Notes: a model not told the origin generated them from the sequence alone. A stretch of 64,000 nt of DNA from Membranipora membranacea (GCA_914767715.1 OU612066.1:28558283-28622282), one strand, 5' to 3'. Shown: positions 23,106 to 36,880, counted from the stretch's first letter. Numbers and translations: made by a program.

Positions 23106-26100
23106 TCACCACACCATATCAGGGTCTTCTATCTCCTGTTTGATACCCTCAGAATGATCCTCAGCATAGCCCCAGTACATAACAGGTCTGTTTTGGACAT
23201 AGTGTGCCAGGTTTGGAGCTAGAGCCCAGTGAAACTGCTGCCATCGTATGGTCTGTGGAGAAGGTTACATGAAGATATATACTGTATCTTATTGATTTTT
23301 TGGGATGTCTAATGGATCTTGACTATTCACTCACAATCAAGCCAAGTTCATATGTGTAAATTTTGATAACGGATGATACATTGCTTGTCAACAATACATG
23401 TCAATGAATAGCAAAGGTGTGGATGTCTATCATTTCTCTTAGCTAACAACACTGCCTCAGTAGTAGGTTGGGCTTAGTGTCACAGAGGTTAAGGTTGATT
23501 TAGTTGCTCATGTTTGTTTGCGTTCGCTAGTGCACTTGATCAGGGAAAAGCTTTCTATTCTTAAGTCAGGGTGGCACTGTCCGTAAACAGATGCTTGACA
23601 ACAGGAAATGTTTGAAAAATATACCTCTACGGCCTCGCTTTTGATCTCCTGCCATATGGATTGAAAGCCCAACTTCTTCTGCTGTTTTAAAACTTTTCTT
23701 ATTTCTAAAAGAGCTTCCGATAAACTTATAGCGGGGTAGTTGATTTTGTAGACTTTCGCTAGCTTGCTATATAAAATAACAAGAATGTTGCGGTAAATAA
23801 CATAATTCGAAGGTCAGGTTTGTAACAGCTGAGAATGTTCCAAATACATTGTAATATCACAATCGAACATTTCAAATTTAGTATCTTACTAGAGCTACAA
23901 AGAAACTCAACCCCCATGCATAACGTCAAAACTGTGTTATTTACAATCCTTGTTCTGGAACATGCAAATTATAGGTAGCTGATCTATTTTATAATGATTA
24001 TAGTTTCAGCATTTACTGATTCACAATTCAGGATGTAAATGCCTTCCACATAAAAATACTCACGGAATTATTGCCTTCATCATAACAACACCAGGTGCAT
24101 ATCCAGTGAACATCTTGAAACATTCATCCCAGTTAAGAGCGTCTAGATGTGTTGGTGACTGTCTTGCAGCAAATTTGATGAATTTTCTTAAAATCTACAA
24201 TAAGAACACCACATTATCCCTTCCAAAATGGCTCCATAAAACAACATGGTTATAACCTCATTGGGACAATCATAGTAAAATTCTGGGCAAATAATTTAGA
24301 ATGATATTTTTCGACAGATATGTTGGCACAACATTCATTCTTAGACTAATTAACCATGGGTAAAATGCTAATGCTACATGCTAATAAAGGTGTTTACGTC
24401 AGTACAGACTTGACTTAATTGACAATGATAACAACACAAGAGAGAAAAGGTTGCCTGAAACTTTCTAAGAGGAGAAAGAGATTGTTTGCAAATGAGTTCT
24501 CTACCGAAAATAAATCCTTACTGATAGCAATGCACTTTGAGACTAGTTGGGCAGTCTGCTTCATTCTTTAAGTTTCAGGTGTATGGGCTCATCTTGTACG
24601 GAATATCTGATGAAAGGTTAGGATCCTCCACAAAAAATATCTTTACTGACAGATTCCCAGCTTGATTACCAAATAGAAGTTGTTCCCCTTTTTTAAATGG
24701 AACACAACTCCTAAATATTATATTTTAAGTCCTAAATGAAGAAAACACCAACCTTCACTGGAAGTTTACCAGGCTTTTTGAATCTCAGTTTTCCCTCTTC
24801 ATCACGATATTTGATGTTGCACTCCCAGAACTGATGTAGGTATTTACCGTGCATAAATCCGATCTTGTTTGCGATATCATTCCAGGCCACATCGTGTACC
24901 AGTTCTGTTGTTAGGTCTGTGTCTGGGAAGCGCTTCTGCATCTCCTGTAGAATAAAGAAGGTAACTTTTACTATCGTAGAGCCACCATGCTTCTCTGCAT
25001 GGTTTATCAATCATAACTTTGGGGCTAATAGGTCATTCACCTTCTTACTTTCATATTATATCCATCAAGGTCTCAAATTGCATCTTGTAAAGTTTTGAGG
25101 ATGGATGTGCATAACTTTCTGAGATATAGCAAGATAAAAAAATGACCCTCTCGATTAAGTTTATTTGCTTGTTTTGATGACTCCCTGCAGGTCACATGAC
25201 TTGTCACAACACAACGTTATTTCAGTCTGAAGAAAGTATTGGTTGTTGTGATGATAGCTTTCATGGGAGCACTAAAAATAGCTTAGGAAATTAACATTGA
25301 GCTAATCTACAAACTTCATGAATTTCCATGTGCAACATTCATCTGTGTAGCACTATAGTAGTCCAGCTATGATAAAAATATAGGTCGAATCACGTGACAT
25401 CATTTTTACATTCACATTGTCAGTAAACGCAACAAGCTATGCAAGAAAAGCCAGTGAGCTCAAATCCTCAATGTTTTATCAGTGGGGAGTGTTGTATGTA
25501 AGACTGGTTGAATAGTATAGTCAAAACCTCCTACTGGCAGACTTTTCAACAACATATGAAACAACAACCATTTATTCTGAATCAGTGAACTTATCCCAGC
25601 AGTTAACATGAAAAGTTGGAATGTCCATCATTTATTCCTTGGGCAGTAAAGGAACTACAACTGTTGGCTGTTTGGATAAATTCATCCTCATTATGTTTAC
25701 ACAAGCATATTCAGTCAGACTTCTATAACTTTCATTTCAAACTATATCGTGCGAACTTGTATACTCAAGTCAAGGACAAAAGATTTCCTGGGAAATTCCA
25801 ATTAAAGCTTAACTCCCTGAAATTAAAATTCAACTTATTACCAGCTTGTAAAAATTGAACAATTGTAAAGTCAATATCACTAAGCCAGGGGGATTTCTTA
25901 AGGTAGAGACACGGGGGGGGGGGGGGGTCAGCAAATATCATCTTTCTTTACACCGTTGGAAAGCTGCCGAACTACTGATTGCTAAGGGCTCATCAGAATT
26001 GTGATTCGATGACGTTGCGTCATCTAATCGAGGAAATGAGGCCAAAAAGGCTGTTTTTAGCAAAGCGGATGGCTAAGCTAATTTGATTGCTAGAAATTTC

Positions 26101-29100
26101 AAACAGGCTGTATTTATTTTTAGAGGTATAGTGCATCCTTATGTTTGACTGAAAATAATATATGATGCGCCCGAAGTGGCTTTTTACGTCACGTCATGAT
26201 GTGAGTGATTTTTTTAAATTTGAGGAAATAATGTGAAATTTTAAGCAGCGATTTGAAATGGATTATTTAAGTAATAACCAAATTTTTTGTTATTTTCCAC
26301 TGACTCACTGATTAAATGCCACACACTCCAAATTTCAGCAGTATAAAAAAATTATCAAGATCAGCACAGACTGTCAAAGGTAGATACATTTGGAGGCATT
26401 TTTCCATAACGCCAAACATACAGTTAAAAGGACCATTACCAAGGCCAGATAAATTATATTTGAAAATTCTCACATACGAAGCCGCTTTGATATAGCATAG
26501 TACAAACAGGGAAATACCAACAGAAAATGGCACTGCCTACCGGTTTTCCAGGAATTGCGCACCACAAAAACGTGACGTAAAAAGCCACTTTGGGCGCATC
26601 ATATATTATTTTCAACCAAAAATAAGGATGCTCTATACCTTTAAGAATAAATATAACCTGTTTTGAAATTTCTAGCATTCAAATGAGCTTGATAAAATGA
26701 CGCAACATCACCCAATCACATTTCTGATGAGCCCTTAGCGATCAGTGCCTCGGCAGCTTTCCAACGGTGTATAGAGAGTTGATATTTGCTGACCCCACCC
26801 CGTGTCTCTACCTTAAATTGCAATAAAATCGCTATTTCACAGTAGTTGATTGTGAGCCAACCAAACAATGTTGTATAATATTGAGGGGTTGCCCATCAGT
26901 AAAAACTGCTGTATTATTGCTCTGATTGTTAGCTACTAAGATAATGAGAACCTCGTCAAATCCCTATTGATTGATAGAACTTTATACTTCATGGTAAACA
27001 ATATTGTTATAAAATAGCCTAATAGACTAAAATAGTATAAGTGATATTGACGATTTCGCCTCCATCATTTTCATTGAACAAGCCTCCAACTTACTTTAAG
27101 TAGTTTTCGCTGCTGTTTTGAAGTTGGAGGCTGACGCGTGTACTGCTCATGTAAGAAGAAGTTTCTGTGTGCTGACTGCAGAGAAACCGCAGACCTACAG
27201 AGCACAACAAGATAAAATATGGAGTTTGACGTAACATTTCCCGACTGTTGCATGCAACTATTATCTATATGGCTGATACAAAGATGGGTACAGTAGGCAC
27301 CATTTTATATACCAGTCATTTTTCTTATGATAAGAGTATGACTTCCCGCCTTTGTTATAAGTGGGTTATTATTTATAACAAGGATGTAGCAAACTAGAAG
27401 ACAGCAACTTATGGTTGGTGGGTCACTAGTTCCGGCAACTTGGTAATACACCAATGTATACAGTTGTTTGTAGCAAGAAAGAGGTAAATCATTCGAGATG
27501 CACTTAGGGAGATAGAAAAAGCAGCAAGTCATTTGATACATTTGAAGCGAAATATGTACGAAAACTCACCTTCCCATTTGCTTTGAGATTTCCGACCAGT
27601 TACGGCCTAGTTTGTCAACAAGAGTTTTCAGTAGATGGAGATCCTCTACAGTGTATTTCTGCCCATTCGAGACAGCTAAAGGGTCCAGGGTATGTTTCAT
27701 TGCTATTCCTATATTTATATACTCACGGAAAAGTCCTTTAGACATAGCACGTAAAAAACCGAGGTCCTTCTTTAATCTACAACAACAAGCATTCAGGCTT
27801 ACCATTCACCCAAGACCAAAGTGATCAGGGATTAATCCCTCATGTAGTTACATTCTATTTCAAGTTGCTAATCGGTTGCCATCATCCAATAGCTTTTTTT
27901 TTCTTTTTTCAGCCACCCTCATTAGGATCAAACTGGCTTTTTTTTGTGCAGTTGAATCAGTGATATAATAATATGTGACAGTAAATATAACACAATATAC
28001 AGACCATGATGTTAGCACCAGATATGATGCTGGATGTTTCGCTACACCGACAAGTTAGTTCCATTTTGCCTGCATTTGGATTTGCTCCCCCTCAGTTGCG
28101 TTAGTTGATGGGAGCAACTCATAATGTTGGCAAACTGGATCAAACTTTATATGGGGAGATAGTAATCATTCCTCTCTAGGGCACTCACACATCAAGTTAT
28201 GGAATCATTAAAGTGGAAAAAGTTCCCTTTACGGCTGCCATAATGTTTTCAGGACTGGACAAAACTTTCTACAAATATACCACCAAGTGAAGTGGTATGC
28301 CTATAGTTTGACTTGAGTTTAATTAACCGATTCTCAGCTTTTTGGTTGTTCTTTTATCCAAAAAACTTGTGTGCTATGATGATTGTCAGCGACGGATTAC
28401 TGCCCTACTATTTGTGAAAGTATGAAAATAGATCATTATTACTTTTTCACCACAGTACAAAATTTTGTTATACAATCGGTTTATTAGCAGTTAGCTACGA
28501 GGTTCGGGTAAATCATTTGAGTGTCTGTGTGGGCTATTATGGCACTTTGAACATTCAAGTCAACACTTTGATTCCATATCATGAGCAAGCTTTTTCTCCA
28601 CTTTTTGTGTCAAAGCCGGTTTGAAAATTACTCATAATATAGAGTCGATCATTACCAATATCATATTAATTTGACCTACCTCTTGACCTCACTGGCCCTG
28701 CTTTTATTAGTGGAAACTTGTGTAAAATCCACAGGATCGCCGATCTCTTCTTCATTCTCAATCGAAAAATTTTCAAAGTTTTTGTTCAGCAGTTGTTTCT
28801 CTTGCAAAGTCCATCTGCCTTTCCTCAGTGTAAGTCCTTTAATTGCAAACTGTTCCTGCAATGCTTCCATCTGTACAGCTACAAATAATATTAAAACGAA
28901 CCACTAGGAAATTAGAAATTTTGAAAAAACTCGTGTTTATTACAATACTAATTTTGTAAGCTATGTAATATAACCTACTTTTTATTGAAAGTTGCTGCAA
29001 CCATGGACAATAAGCTTCAAGCTGAAAGACGGACATATCCTTGTCGCTTCAATCTGGTTCAATTTTTCTGTCATTTGTTGAAAATTGCCCCTGGGAACTT

Positions 29101-29731
29101 CAGGAATCAAAGCACTTTTGGAAACCCTATTACTGACTGCCATTTATTGGCGTCCTATTAGGAATGAGTGATTCCAATTATAGCTTTTCTAACTAACCAT
29201 ACTGCTTTCCAAACTTAATTTGCCGGGGTGAATTGGGAAAAATGATAAGCGTTATTTTAAATTGTCAACATCCCTGTCAGTGTTGTAGAAGTCCCCATTA
29301 GACTTACCTAAGATGGGGACAAATATCGAACCTTATGTGTACCAAAACTTAGCGAATTTACCTAGTTTAATTTCTTATTGTATATCTGATTTGAAGAATT
29401 AAGCGGATAAAAATAGTTTCTTTGAGCCTCAAATCACACAAACAGCAGGAGCGTGAGACTTCAACAAAGGCTTGTATAATAAATAAAAATACTGCCGTAG
29501 TCAATTTGTTGACTCTTACTGGTCCTTTTCAAAGCCAGTACATTAGAAAACTGTATTTAGTAATTTTGAAACTATAGTAGTGGTGCGTTTTGTAAACAAT
29601 TTCACAGTTTCATTTTATATTATACCTGTAGCAGCTTTATTGATCTTCAAACTCTTGCAATGGGAGAGTAGAGCATCTTCAGCATTATGAAACTGTTCCA
29701 GCAGCCCAAGGTGATTGTTCTCGTCATCCAT
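23106..29731 (-). CDS. TTF1-like Myb-domain protein, eight exons
   Basis: Exons in minus order: 29731-29626, 28878-28680, 27776-27570, 27194-27095, 24944-24753, 24194-24064, 23766-23625, 23252-23106. All junctions keep phase, giving 1,224 nt and 407 residues. Domains: a first Myb-like segment (LRKGRWTLQEKQLLNKNF, about residues 53-70), a second (YTVEDLHLLKTLVDKLGRNW, followed by MGRSAVSLQSA across an exon junction), then VAWNDIANKIG and LNWDECFKMFTG segments and a PAISLSEALLEIRKVL stretch. The order and the LP/LLE-type C-terminal segment resemble animal TTF1/REB1-family factors, which bind rDNA terminators; DMTF1-type proteins are the alternative. It is much shorter than vertebrate TTF1, and a tryptophan-rich segment usual after the second repeat is not evident, so an exon may be hidden in the 24.9-27.1 kb intron. 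The rDNA-termination role is family inference. Confidence 0.75.
25902..26812. mobile_element. TTAA-flanked long inverted-repeat element in intron
   Basis: Termini GGTAGAGACACGGGG (25902 onward) and CCCCGTGTCTCTACC (to 26812) are inverted and flanked on both sides by TTAA (25898-25901, 26813-26816). The arms extend about 240-290 bp (25902-26193 with 26571-26812) and include AAAGCTGCCG, GGGCTCATCAGAA and GGCTTTTTACGTCACG. TTAA duplication fits piggyBac or Kolobok. No transposase is visible in the centre. A 15-base G run (25913-25927) near the left end matches only a short CCCC on the right. Confidence 0.85.
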
Positions 29732-31240
29732 ATTGACTTGCTACAACAGACAAAAAATATTAATTGTTCTCAACAAAATAAGGCATGTAAGTCCACGGTG
29801 GCCTAGGGTCAACACCTCAACCACTTGGGCACTCAACTTCTACATTGCACAGACTACAGACGGCCTGTGGCATTCAGAGTTGATGGCATTGGTACTTAGC
29901 TTATGCTCAATTCTCATGGACAGGGGAATATTTGAATAAATGACACACCATGTCTCTATGGTAGAAACATTACAAAATTGTCATCTGTTCAGAATTGACA
30001 CTAAAAACTGGCGATGGGTAATGTTATAAGATTTGTGGCAGGTGCTACATCAAACAGCACTAGAGGCCTATACATCATTGTTGGTTGTGCTGCGAGGACC
30101 CTATGAGGGTTGTAAGATGGCATACATCACCTGCCAGACGTCTCACAGCACTTGCGCGTTTGATTGGACTGCGTACTAAAATATGTATTAGAACGGAACA
30201 TAAGCTGCACCAACAAACCTTTTACCATGACTTTTTTTTATAAAAATGGCTACTGCCCATACATAAATGATTTTTTTCTGTAATTAAATATCATCAAGGG
30301 TCTTTCCTTTTCTTCCGTATAATACTAATTGTCTGTGTTACCGGCGTAAAAGGATAACTATACCATCGATGATACTCATAAGTAAAAAATAAGAAAAAAA
30401 GAGATGCACATAAGTGAAAGTAATTATCAATTATATTGATATCGCCGGCACAAGAGTAAATGCAGTTGATTAAGTTTTGTCTAAGGAGGGGCCCAGCTAA
30501 TTAATCTATCAAATAAGGTGGACTAATTAGTTCAGGGTGGATAGTTAAGGTGAGAGCAAGATTCAATAAAGATTTCTTTTTTGACCTTATCCTAACGGTG
30601 TGTCGAGACATAACTTTTCCCTGATGTGGTAATAGTAGCTATAACGCCAGGGATTTACATAATGACGTGAGCTGATTGTTGTGCCACGCATGTTAAAATC
30701 ATGTGTACTACGAAAGTAGTCTGATAGGTTCACCTTGAGGTTCCCTAGCTTCAACTTGACGCAAAGACTGAGTATCAAGCTATTCACGTCTAATTGACAA
30801 TGTTGGTATACCATTATCACACATATACTCTGTTACACTATCTCAACCGACCAACCATATTCTATTCCATGTTTTTGTCACATGTCTACTCCAAACCTTG
30901 GTCTCTGGCAATAATGTGACAGGTATGACTGGTCCCCTTGTTGTTACTGTATTACTATTACTTTGTTGACCCAGACTAAAGGGGGTCATTCAAACATTAC
31001 CAGAGACCCAGGTTTTGGGGTAGGCCTGTCTGTGGTTGTAATGCCATAAATTGTAAGGTGATTATATGACAATAATGTCACACTCACAGGTGACACACAG
31101 TGCTAGTGAAGTGTGAACTAGTAGTGACCCAATACCCTTCCCTTAATTTAAAGATCTAATCATTGCTCCAAAAAGGTTCTATGGCTAGCCTCAATAATTC
31201 AACAAATACCCTGTTGAAAGCAATTATTATCTAGCTAGTC
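29732..31240. other. 5' flank of the Myb gene; no other gene seen
   Basis: Promoter and 5' UTR of the minus-strand Myb gene are expected just above 29731. Nothing else could be supported. Confidence 0.35.
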
Positions 31241-31249
31241 TTCCTCAGG

Positions 31250-31620
31250 AGTTCACTGTGCAGACAAGGCATCTAGAAGTAACTCCTTTGACAAAGCGTG
31301 CCATTGAATTCATTGCAGTTAAATTGTCAAACCGGAAACAACAGGAAATATTTGAACATGACTAGCTACAACTTAGTTGTTACACATAATCTTATTGGAT
31401 AGTGATCTACAATTTATCCAATAGGAAGAGATGTGGGAAAAGGCAGTTGTAGCTTGTCCAATTTGATCATTTGTAGTTGTTTCCGTTCTGGTTTTACTTC
31501 GATTCTAGCAAGGAGTTGTAGGGTCTACAACTCCTTGATTCTAGTACCTTGGAATTCAATCTCATCTTTAGTCATTTCAAGTTCTAAGACATATCCTCCT
31601 TATGCATTGACATATGTTAA
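31250..31620. repeat. Imperfect inverted-repeat element
   Basis: Segments at about 31290-31375 and 31445-31560 are diverged reverse complements (shared AGTTGTAGC, GTTGTTTCCG and GAATTCAAT words), with a small hairpin at the centre (ATTGGATAG.../...TTATCCAAT, about 31394-31421). A second hairpin, CAAGGAGTTGTAG/CTACAACTCCTTG, lies at about 31509-31537. Probably an old foldback/MITE. The 126-codon open frame over it is a by-product. Confidence 0.55.
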
Positions 31621-32279
31621 TCAAAGAAATTATAGAGCTTTCCATCCACAATATCAGTTGATGGGGTATGGGAAATCACGATGGTTTGAGATTTTGGCTT
31701 ATATCGAGAGCAAACTCACCAAGAAACGGTGGTGCCTCCAGAAGTCTGGATGCAGGTTGGAGATTGTTCCACATCAAGCAGTAGGAATCATCTTTCACTT
31801 GGCAGAGGCGTAGCCTCCTAGGATGTTTATTATATCGGACTTGGTATTCTTTACCACTGATTGGCCTAATTAAACATAAAAGTTGGAAGTTTAAAACCTC
31901 AACATCTTTTTGTTGACTCACAGGCAACAGAAATACTGCTACACACAATGTGCAGTAATTGAAATGTTATTACACTGTTGACCAAGGCTTCTACTGAGTC
32001 ACTTATTACTGATTGTTATGCTTGGCTTTATTGACGTTACCACTATGCTAAAATCAATTTTGATTTGACAACCAAAGGGTAGTCTTTTACTCCTTGATTC
32101 AACTCTGTTTCTCCTGTCAGTTCTTGATTAGAATAAGCTATCATAGCATGTATCAAGGTTTTCCCCCTATATAACTTTGTTTCCGGTTTCATGGCGGCAA
32201 GACGTAAATTTTAAGTGCTCTTAGAAAATTCCAAATTATCCAAATTTATTGATTAAACCTTTACACAATTCAAATTTTA

Positions 32280-35200
32280 ACGTTGCAAACTTTACAAAGT
32301 GTGTTTGTTCAGTCTCAGAGAGTGTTTGTTCAGTACCAAAGAGTATCATTGTTCAGTACCAAAGAGTATTATTGTTCAGTACAAAGAGTACTTGTTCATA
32401 ACAAAGTGATATTGTTCACTCTTGACTTGGAGCAACTCCTTGCTTGGAGTAGCTTGGGACCTGGACTGGATTGGAAACAAACTGGAGTGGAAATAAACTG
32501 GACTGGAAACGAACTGGACTGGAAACACCATTGGACTGGATACAACACTGGACTGGATACAACACTGGACTGGATTGGATTTGGATCTGGATTGGAACTG
32601 GATCACCCTGAACAACATTGGACTGATCACAAAATGAAGATGATGCCCTCATCTACTGTAAAGAGGCCGGCTGACAACAATATCACAGGAGATGACACAA
32701 CCACATCATCAGTGTACTCTCTACCAGAAAACATCAGCAGCACATACCTCTGTGGTGCCTGCCACACAACAGTCAGCTGGGATGACAAAGGTGTGTTTTG
32801 TGATGAATGTCAGACTTGGTACCACATATGCTGTGGGAACATACACTCAAAAGATTACAGCAAATTAGACCACAGCAGTGTTGCCTGGGCATGTGCAAAC
32901 TGCAATTCTCAAAACTACAGTCGTATAATGCAACCCAATACAGCACTTGTACACACTTACAACAAGACAACATCAAACCTGCTAGAAACAACTAACGACA
33001 GCATCCAGTCACTAGACGAAGATGTGAGACCAAAACGCATATCATCACCAAAACAAAAGTCAAGACAACGACAAAAGGGTCACCCACTAAGAATCATTAA
33101 TGTAAACTGCCAGTCACTATCATCAAACAAGGCAGGTGCCTGGCGAGACCTACTTGACCGTACAGAACTAGATATTATTATCGCAACCAAGACCTGGCTC
33201 CACGACCAAGTCAGTGACGCTGAGCTCTCGCTCAACAACTACTCAGTATACAGGCGTGACAGACAAACTAAAGCAGGCGGTGGTGTCCTTATTGCCATCA
33301 CAAATTCCATCAGTTCCACTGTGATGACCACACCCCGCCCCCTAATAACATGAATGCCGAGATACTCTGGGCAAAAGCAAAGCTCCCTGGTCAGAAGGAC
33401 CTATTCATTGGTGCCTGCTACTGCCCCAATGTATCTGACAGAACGACAATACCTGCTCTCCAACACTGCATCGAGCAATTATTACTGAAACGTGACAAAT
33501 CTATCATACTCGGTGGAGACTTCAACTTCCCTGGTTTTAACTGGAAGGATGAACAAATAAAATCAAACTCTCCCTATGTAGGGCTGCATGAAGACTTCTT
33601 GGCACTACTCAACACTTTCAGCCTAACCCAGGTAGTGAAAGAACCAACAAGGGAAAGCAACATACTCGACCTTATCGCCACTAACATACCTGAACGCATT
33701 CTCAAAACAATAGTAATGCAAGGCATTAGTGATCATGATGCTGTCTTCACAGACCTATCACTCAAAGTTAACCGGAAACCACAGGCACCAAGAACACTAT
33801 GGCTCTACAAGTGAGCAGACTGGAAGAGCCTAAATGCACATCTCGAACCAATTGTAGAAGACATAAAAGAGAGGGAACTCCTTGTAAACCAGCTATGGGA
33901 AGAGATCAAAGCAGCCCTGCTCAGTGCAGCTAATAAGTTTATCCCTAAAAAGATGACAAAGAAGAGACAATCCAGACCATGGGTCTCAGCTTCCCTAAAA
34001 AGAAAGCTTGACCTCCGCGACAGACTGTACAAAGATAGTAAGAAGTATGGTCATCTCAAAGTTTACCAACGATACCTACAGCTGAAGAGTGAGTGCCAGA
34101 GACTCCTCCGACAAGAACATAGAAGCTTTGTTGAAAACCTGCTTTAAGATGAATGCGACAACAACACAAGTATCAAAGTCAATACCAACGCCGTATTGGC
34201 ACAGCTTACCAAACTGAAAATCAACAAAGCCAGCGGACCAGACGTCTTGAGCCCACGCTTATTAAAAGAAACTGCCAACACCATCGCCGGCATATTAACA
34301 CATCTATTCCAGAAGTCACTCGACCTTGCTATCATCCCCGACGACTGGAGGAAGGCTTATGTAACTCGACCCATCGACCCATCCAACTATCGACCAATCA
34401 GCTTAACGTGTATCACCAGCAAAATACTGGAGCACATTGTAACGAGTCAGATGATGGGATACCTCGAAAGAAAGAACAAACTTGACTCCAAACAACATGG
34501 ATTTCGTTGTAAAAGAAGCTGCGAAACGCAACTGCTAGAACTGACCACGGAAGTATCACGCCCCCTAGACCAACGAGAGGAAGTAGATGCACTGATACTT
34601 TACTTCAGCAAAGCATTTGACAAGGTGACACACAGCAAACTGATAACTAAACTAGCCGACATCGGAGTAAACAGGCAGGTAACAAACTGGGTAGAGGACT
34701 TCCTGAGGAATAGAACCCAAGTTGTAGTAGTGGATGGCTTCCACTCCTCTCCATGCGGTGTTACCTCTGGAGTGCCCCAAGGATCAGTCATCGGTCCTGC
34801 TCTTTTCCTCGTTTACATAAATGACCTCCCTGACAGCATCAGAAGCAAGGTTAGACTCTTCGCTGACGACACTGTCATATACTCTACAACCGACAAGGCA
34901 GACGAACTTCTGAAAGATCTCGCTGCGCTTGAGAAATGGGAGAAAGAATGGGATATGAAGTTCAATCCCACCAAGTGCGAGCACATAAAGTTCAGCCGCA
35001 AACGAAAGAAGACCACCGACAACACCTATGTTCTCAACGGCATAAATATCCCCCAGGTAAATTCCACCAAGTACCTTGGAGTAAAACTGGAAAAGGACCT
35101 ACGGTGGAACACAAACACCAACTTCATAACAGGAAAGGCAGCCAGCAGACTAGGATTCGTCTCGAGGACTATCCCATTCACTCTTCCTCATCTACGAGAA

Positions 35201-35788
35201 AAAGCCCATAAACAGCTGGTCCGTCCTGTACTCGAATATGCTAGCACTGTGTGGGATCCGACCTTGACCACCACCCAGAACAACGCGCTAGAGGCTATCC
35301 AGAGAAAGGCAGCTAGGTCAGTAAACAACATCAGTAGGACTGACAGGACCACAAGCACAACGGAGCTACTATGCAAGATGAACTGGGAGAAGCTATCATC
35401 CAGGAGGGAGTCAAGAATACTTGGTCTATTCAGAGCAATGCACTTTAACGAGATTGCCACCACTATCACTGATTACATCTCCCCTCACTCAGCTACATCT
35501 GGTTTTAGCAGGAGGCATGAAATGCAATATCACATCCCTCACTGTAACTCATTACACCACCGGTACAAATTCTTCATCAAAACAGCGAAGGCCTGGAACC
35601 AGCTACCTGTGAGCAGTAATCTCCTCGTGGCACCACCTGTGGCAGGCTAGACTGGCATGACAGAGAATACCTGATGATCCAATGATACCGACGCAGAACG
35701 AAATACGGAGTAGACGATTATACCATATCTCTAGGACCTTCAGAAGAAGTTGGAGATTACACTACAAGTAGCAAGTAAGTAACAGCAT
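32280..35788 (+). mobile_element. Nearly full-length CR1-like LINE (PHD, endonuclease, RT)
   Basis: One long reading frame broken into pieces: 32283-33353, then a frame change near 33340, then 33350-35650 interrupted by TGA (33812) and TAA (34145). Order: a Trp/Gly-rich N-terminus over a GGACTGGA repeat; a PHD-type finger (CGAC, CDEC, WYHICC, CANC; about 32752-32910); an APE-type endonuclease (IINVNCQSLSSNK, LGGDFNFPG, GISDHDAV); a reverse transcriptase (INKASGPD, KAFDKVTH, GVPQGSVIGP, FADDTVIYS) and a C-terminus ending PPVAG. The 3' end has short AAGTA-type repeats, not poly(A), as in CR1/L2 elements. Normally the product nicks a target and reverse-transcribes its own RNA; this copy needs three repairs to do so. 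It ends about 15 bp before the 13-kb P-type element. Confidence 0.9.
32455..32605 (+). repeat. CTGGACTGGA minisatellite in the LINE 5' region
   Basis: About ten copies of a 15-20 bp word built on ACTGGACTGGA (with GAAAC or TACAACA spacers) lie in frame in the LINE N-terminus and encode a Trp/Asp/Gly/Thr-rich stretch. Confidence 0.85.
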
Positions 35789-35795
35789 TTTAACT

Positions 35796-35802
35796 GCACA
35801 TT
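35796..35802. repeat. Target-site duplication, left (GCACATT)
   Basis: GCACATT immediately precedes the CATAGGACTG terminus and recurs immediately after the opposite terminus at 49025-49031. Confidence 0.8.
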
Positions 35803-36880
35803 CATAGGACTGCCGCAGTTCCTGATTTTGGGCTTGGTGTGGGGGGTGGGAAGGATTGAAGCTCTATTTACTTTGCAGTTTCTAGGTTTTGAAGTAAACA
35901 CAGCTTTAACTGCCAAAGTTGAATTCTTTTTCATACCGGAAACACTTTCTGATCGGTTGAATCATATTGTTTTGATGTTGCTTGGAAATCAGACTACCGC
36001 CACAATTAAATGTGTTGAAGATGACTACATAGACAGACATAGTGTGCTGGTGAGGGTATTATATTTTGTTTAGTATAGTACATGTCTTTCCATTATCTGG
36101 TTCTTCTTATGCACCAAGTGTTTAAGATATCAATCAACACTCTGGCTTGACGTTGGAGTTTGTGAAGCCATGTTTTATTCTTACTTACTAGTAATTATTT
36201 ATTCAGTCTCTCGTCTCCACTCTCTCTACTAATCTCTCCCTCTACTCTCTCCCTCTACTCTTTCCCTCTACTCTCTTCCTCTACTCTCTTCCTCTACTCT
36301 CACTACTACTCCCTCTACTTCTCTATCTCTCCTCTCCTTACTCACTCTCCCCTCCTCACTTACTCTCTCCCTCTACTCACCATTACATTTTCTCTTATTA
36401 CTCTGTCCTTCATCCATCCAGTCAAGCTGATGTAAAATGTTGTGTAATACTGTTCTCTCTGTCTGTTTCCTATTCTTCTCTAGTGGTTTACTTTTTTAGA
36501 GGGGCTTTTAGATAAGGCTAGTTTTCCTGTCAACCATTATAACTCCACTGAGTGTTATTGACCTGTCATGGGACCGTTTGTCTCTGAGTCCCACAAAATA
36601 CATGGTATATATTCTATAAGCTCCATACCCAAAATATAGGCAGCACTTTGTGGTTCGATTGGATCGAGACTTCATGTTAGGCAACTTCAGTAGACATTAC
36701 TTATGTAACCAACTTGTTTCCGTATTTATTTTACAGGTTGAAAGACCACCTGAAGGTAACGAGTACCGTTAATTTGGAAGCAAACGTTGCTGATTTAACG
36801 TCCACTTTGAAAGGAATATTTCCTGAGGCTGGCTTTGACTTTGAAGGCAAAAAATTTTAGAGCATCATTACTTCGAATTT
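35803..36880 (+). repeat. Left terminal inverted repeat, about 1.08 kb
   Basis: Collinear with the reverse complement of 46826-49024 once the nested LINE is removed. It includes a shared open stretch (LFTLQFLGFEVNTA), a CT-rich microsatellite (about 36190-36420) and, at 36736-36870, a copy of the start of a transposase coding exon (RLKDHLKVTSTVNLEANV). In this copy that exon reads into TAG where the right copy has AAG. Similarity stops at about 36880 after TACTTCGAATTT. Confidence 0.88.
36190..36420. repeat. CTCTACTCTC low-complexity tract in left TIR
   Basis: Irregular CTCTACTCTCTCC/CTCTTCCT repeats. The right TIR has the complementary tract near 47330-47500. Confidence 0.85.

Noticed and set aside
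31433-31813. 126-codon open frame as a gene
   Set aside because: It overlies an imperfect inverted repeat and has no recognisable domain.
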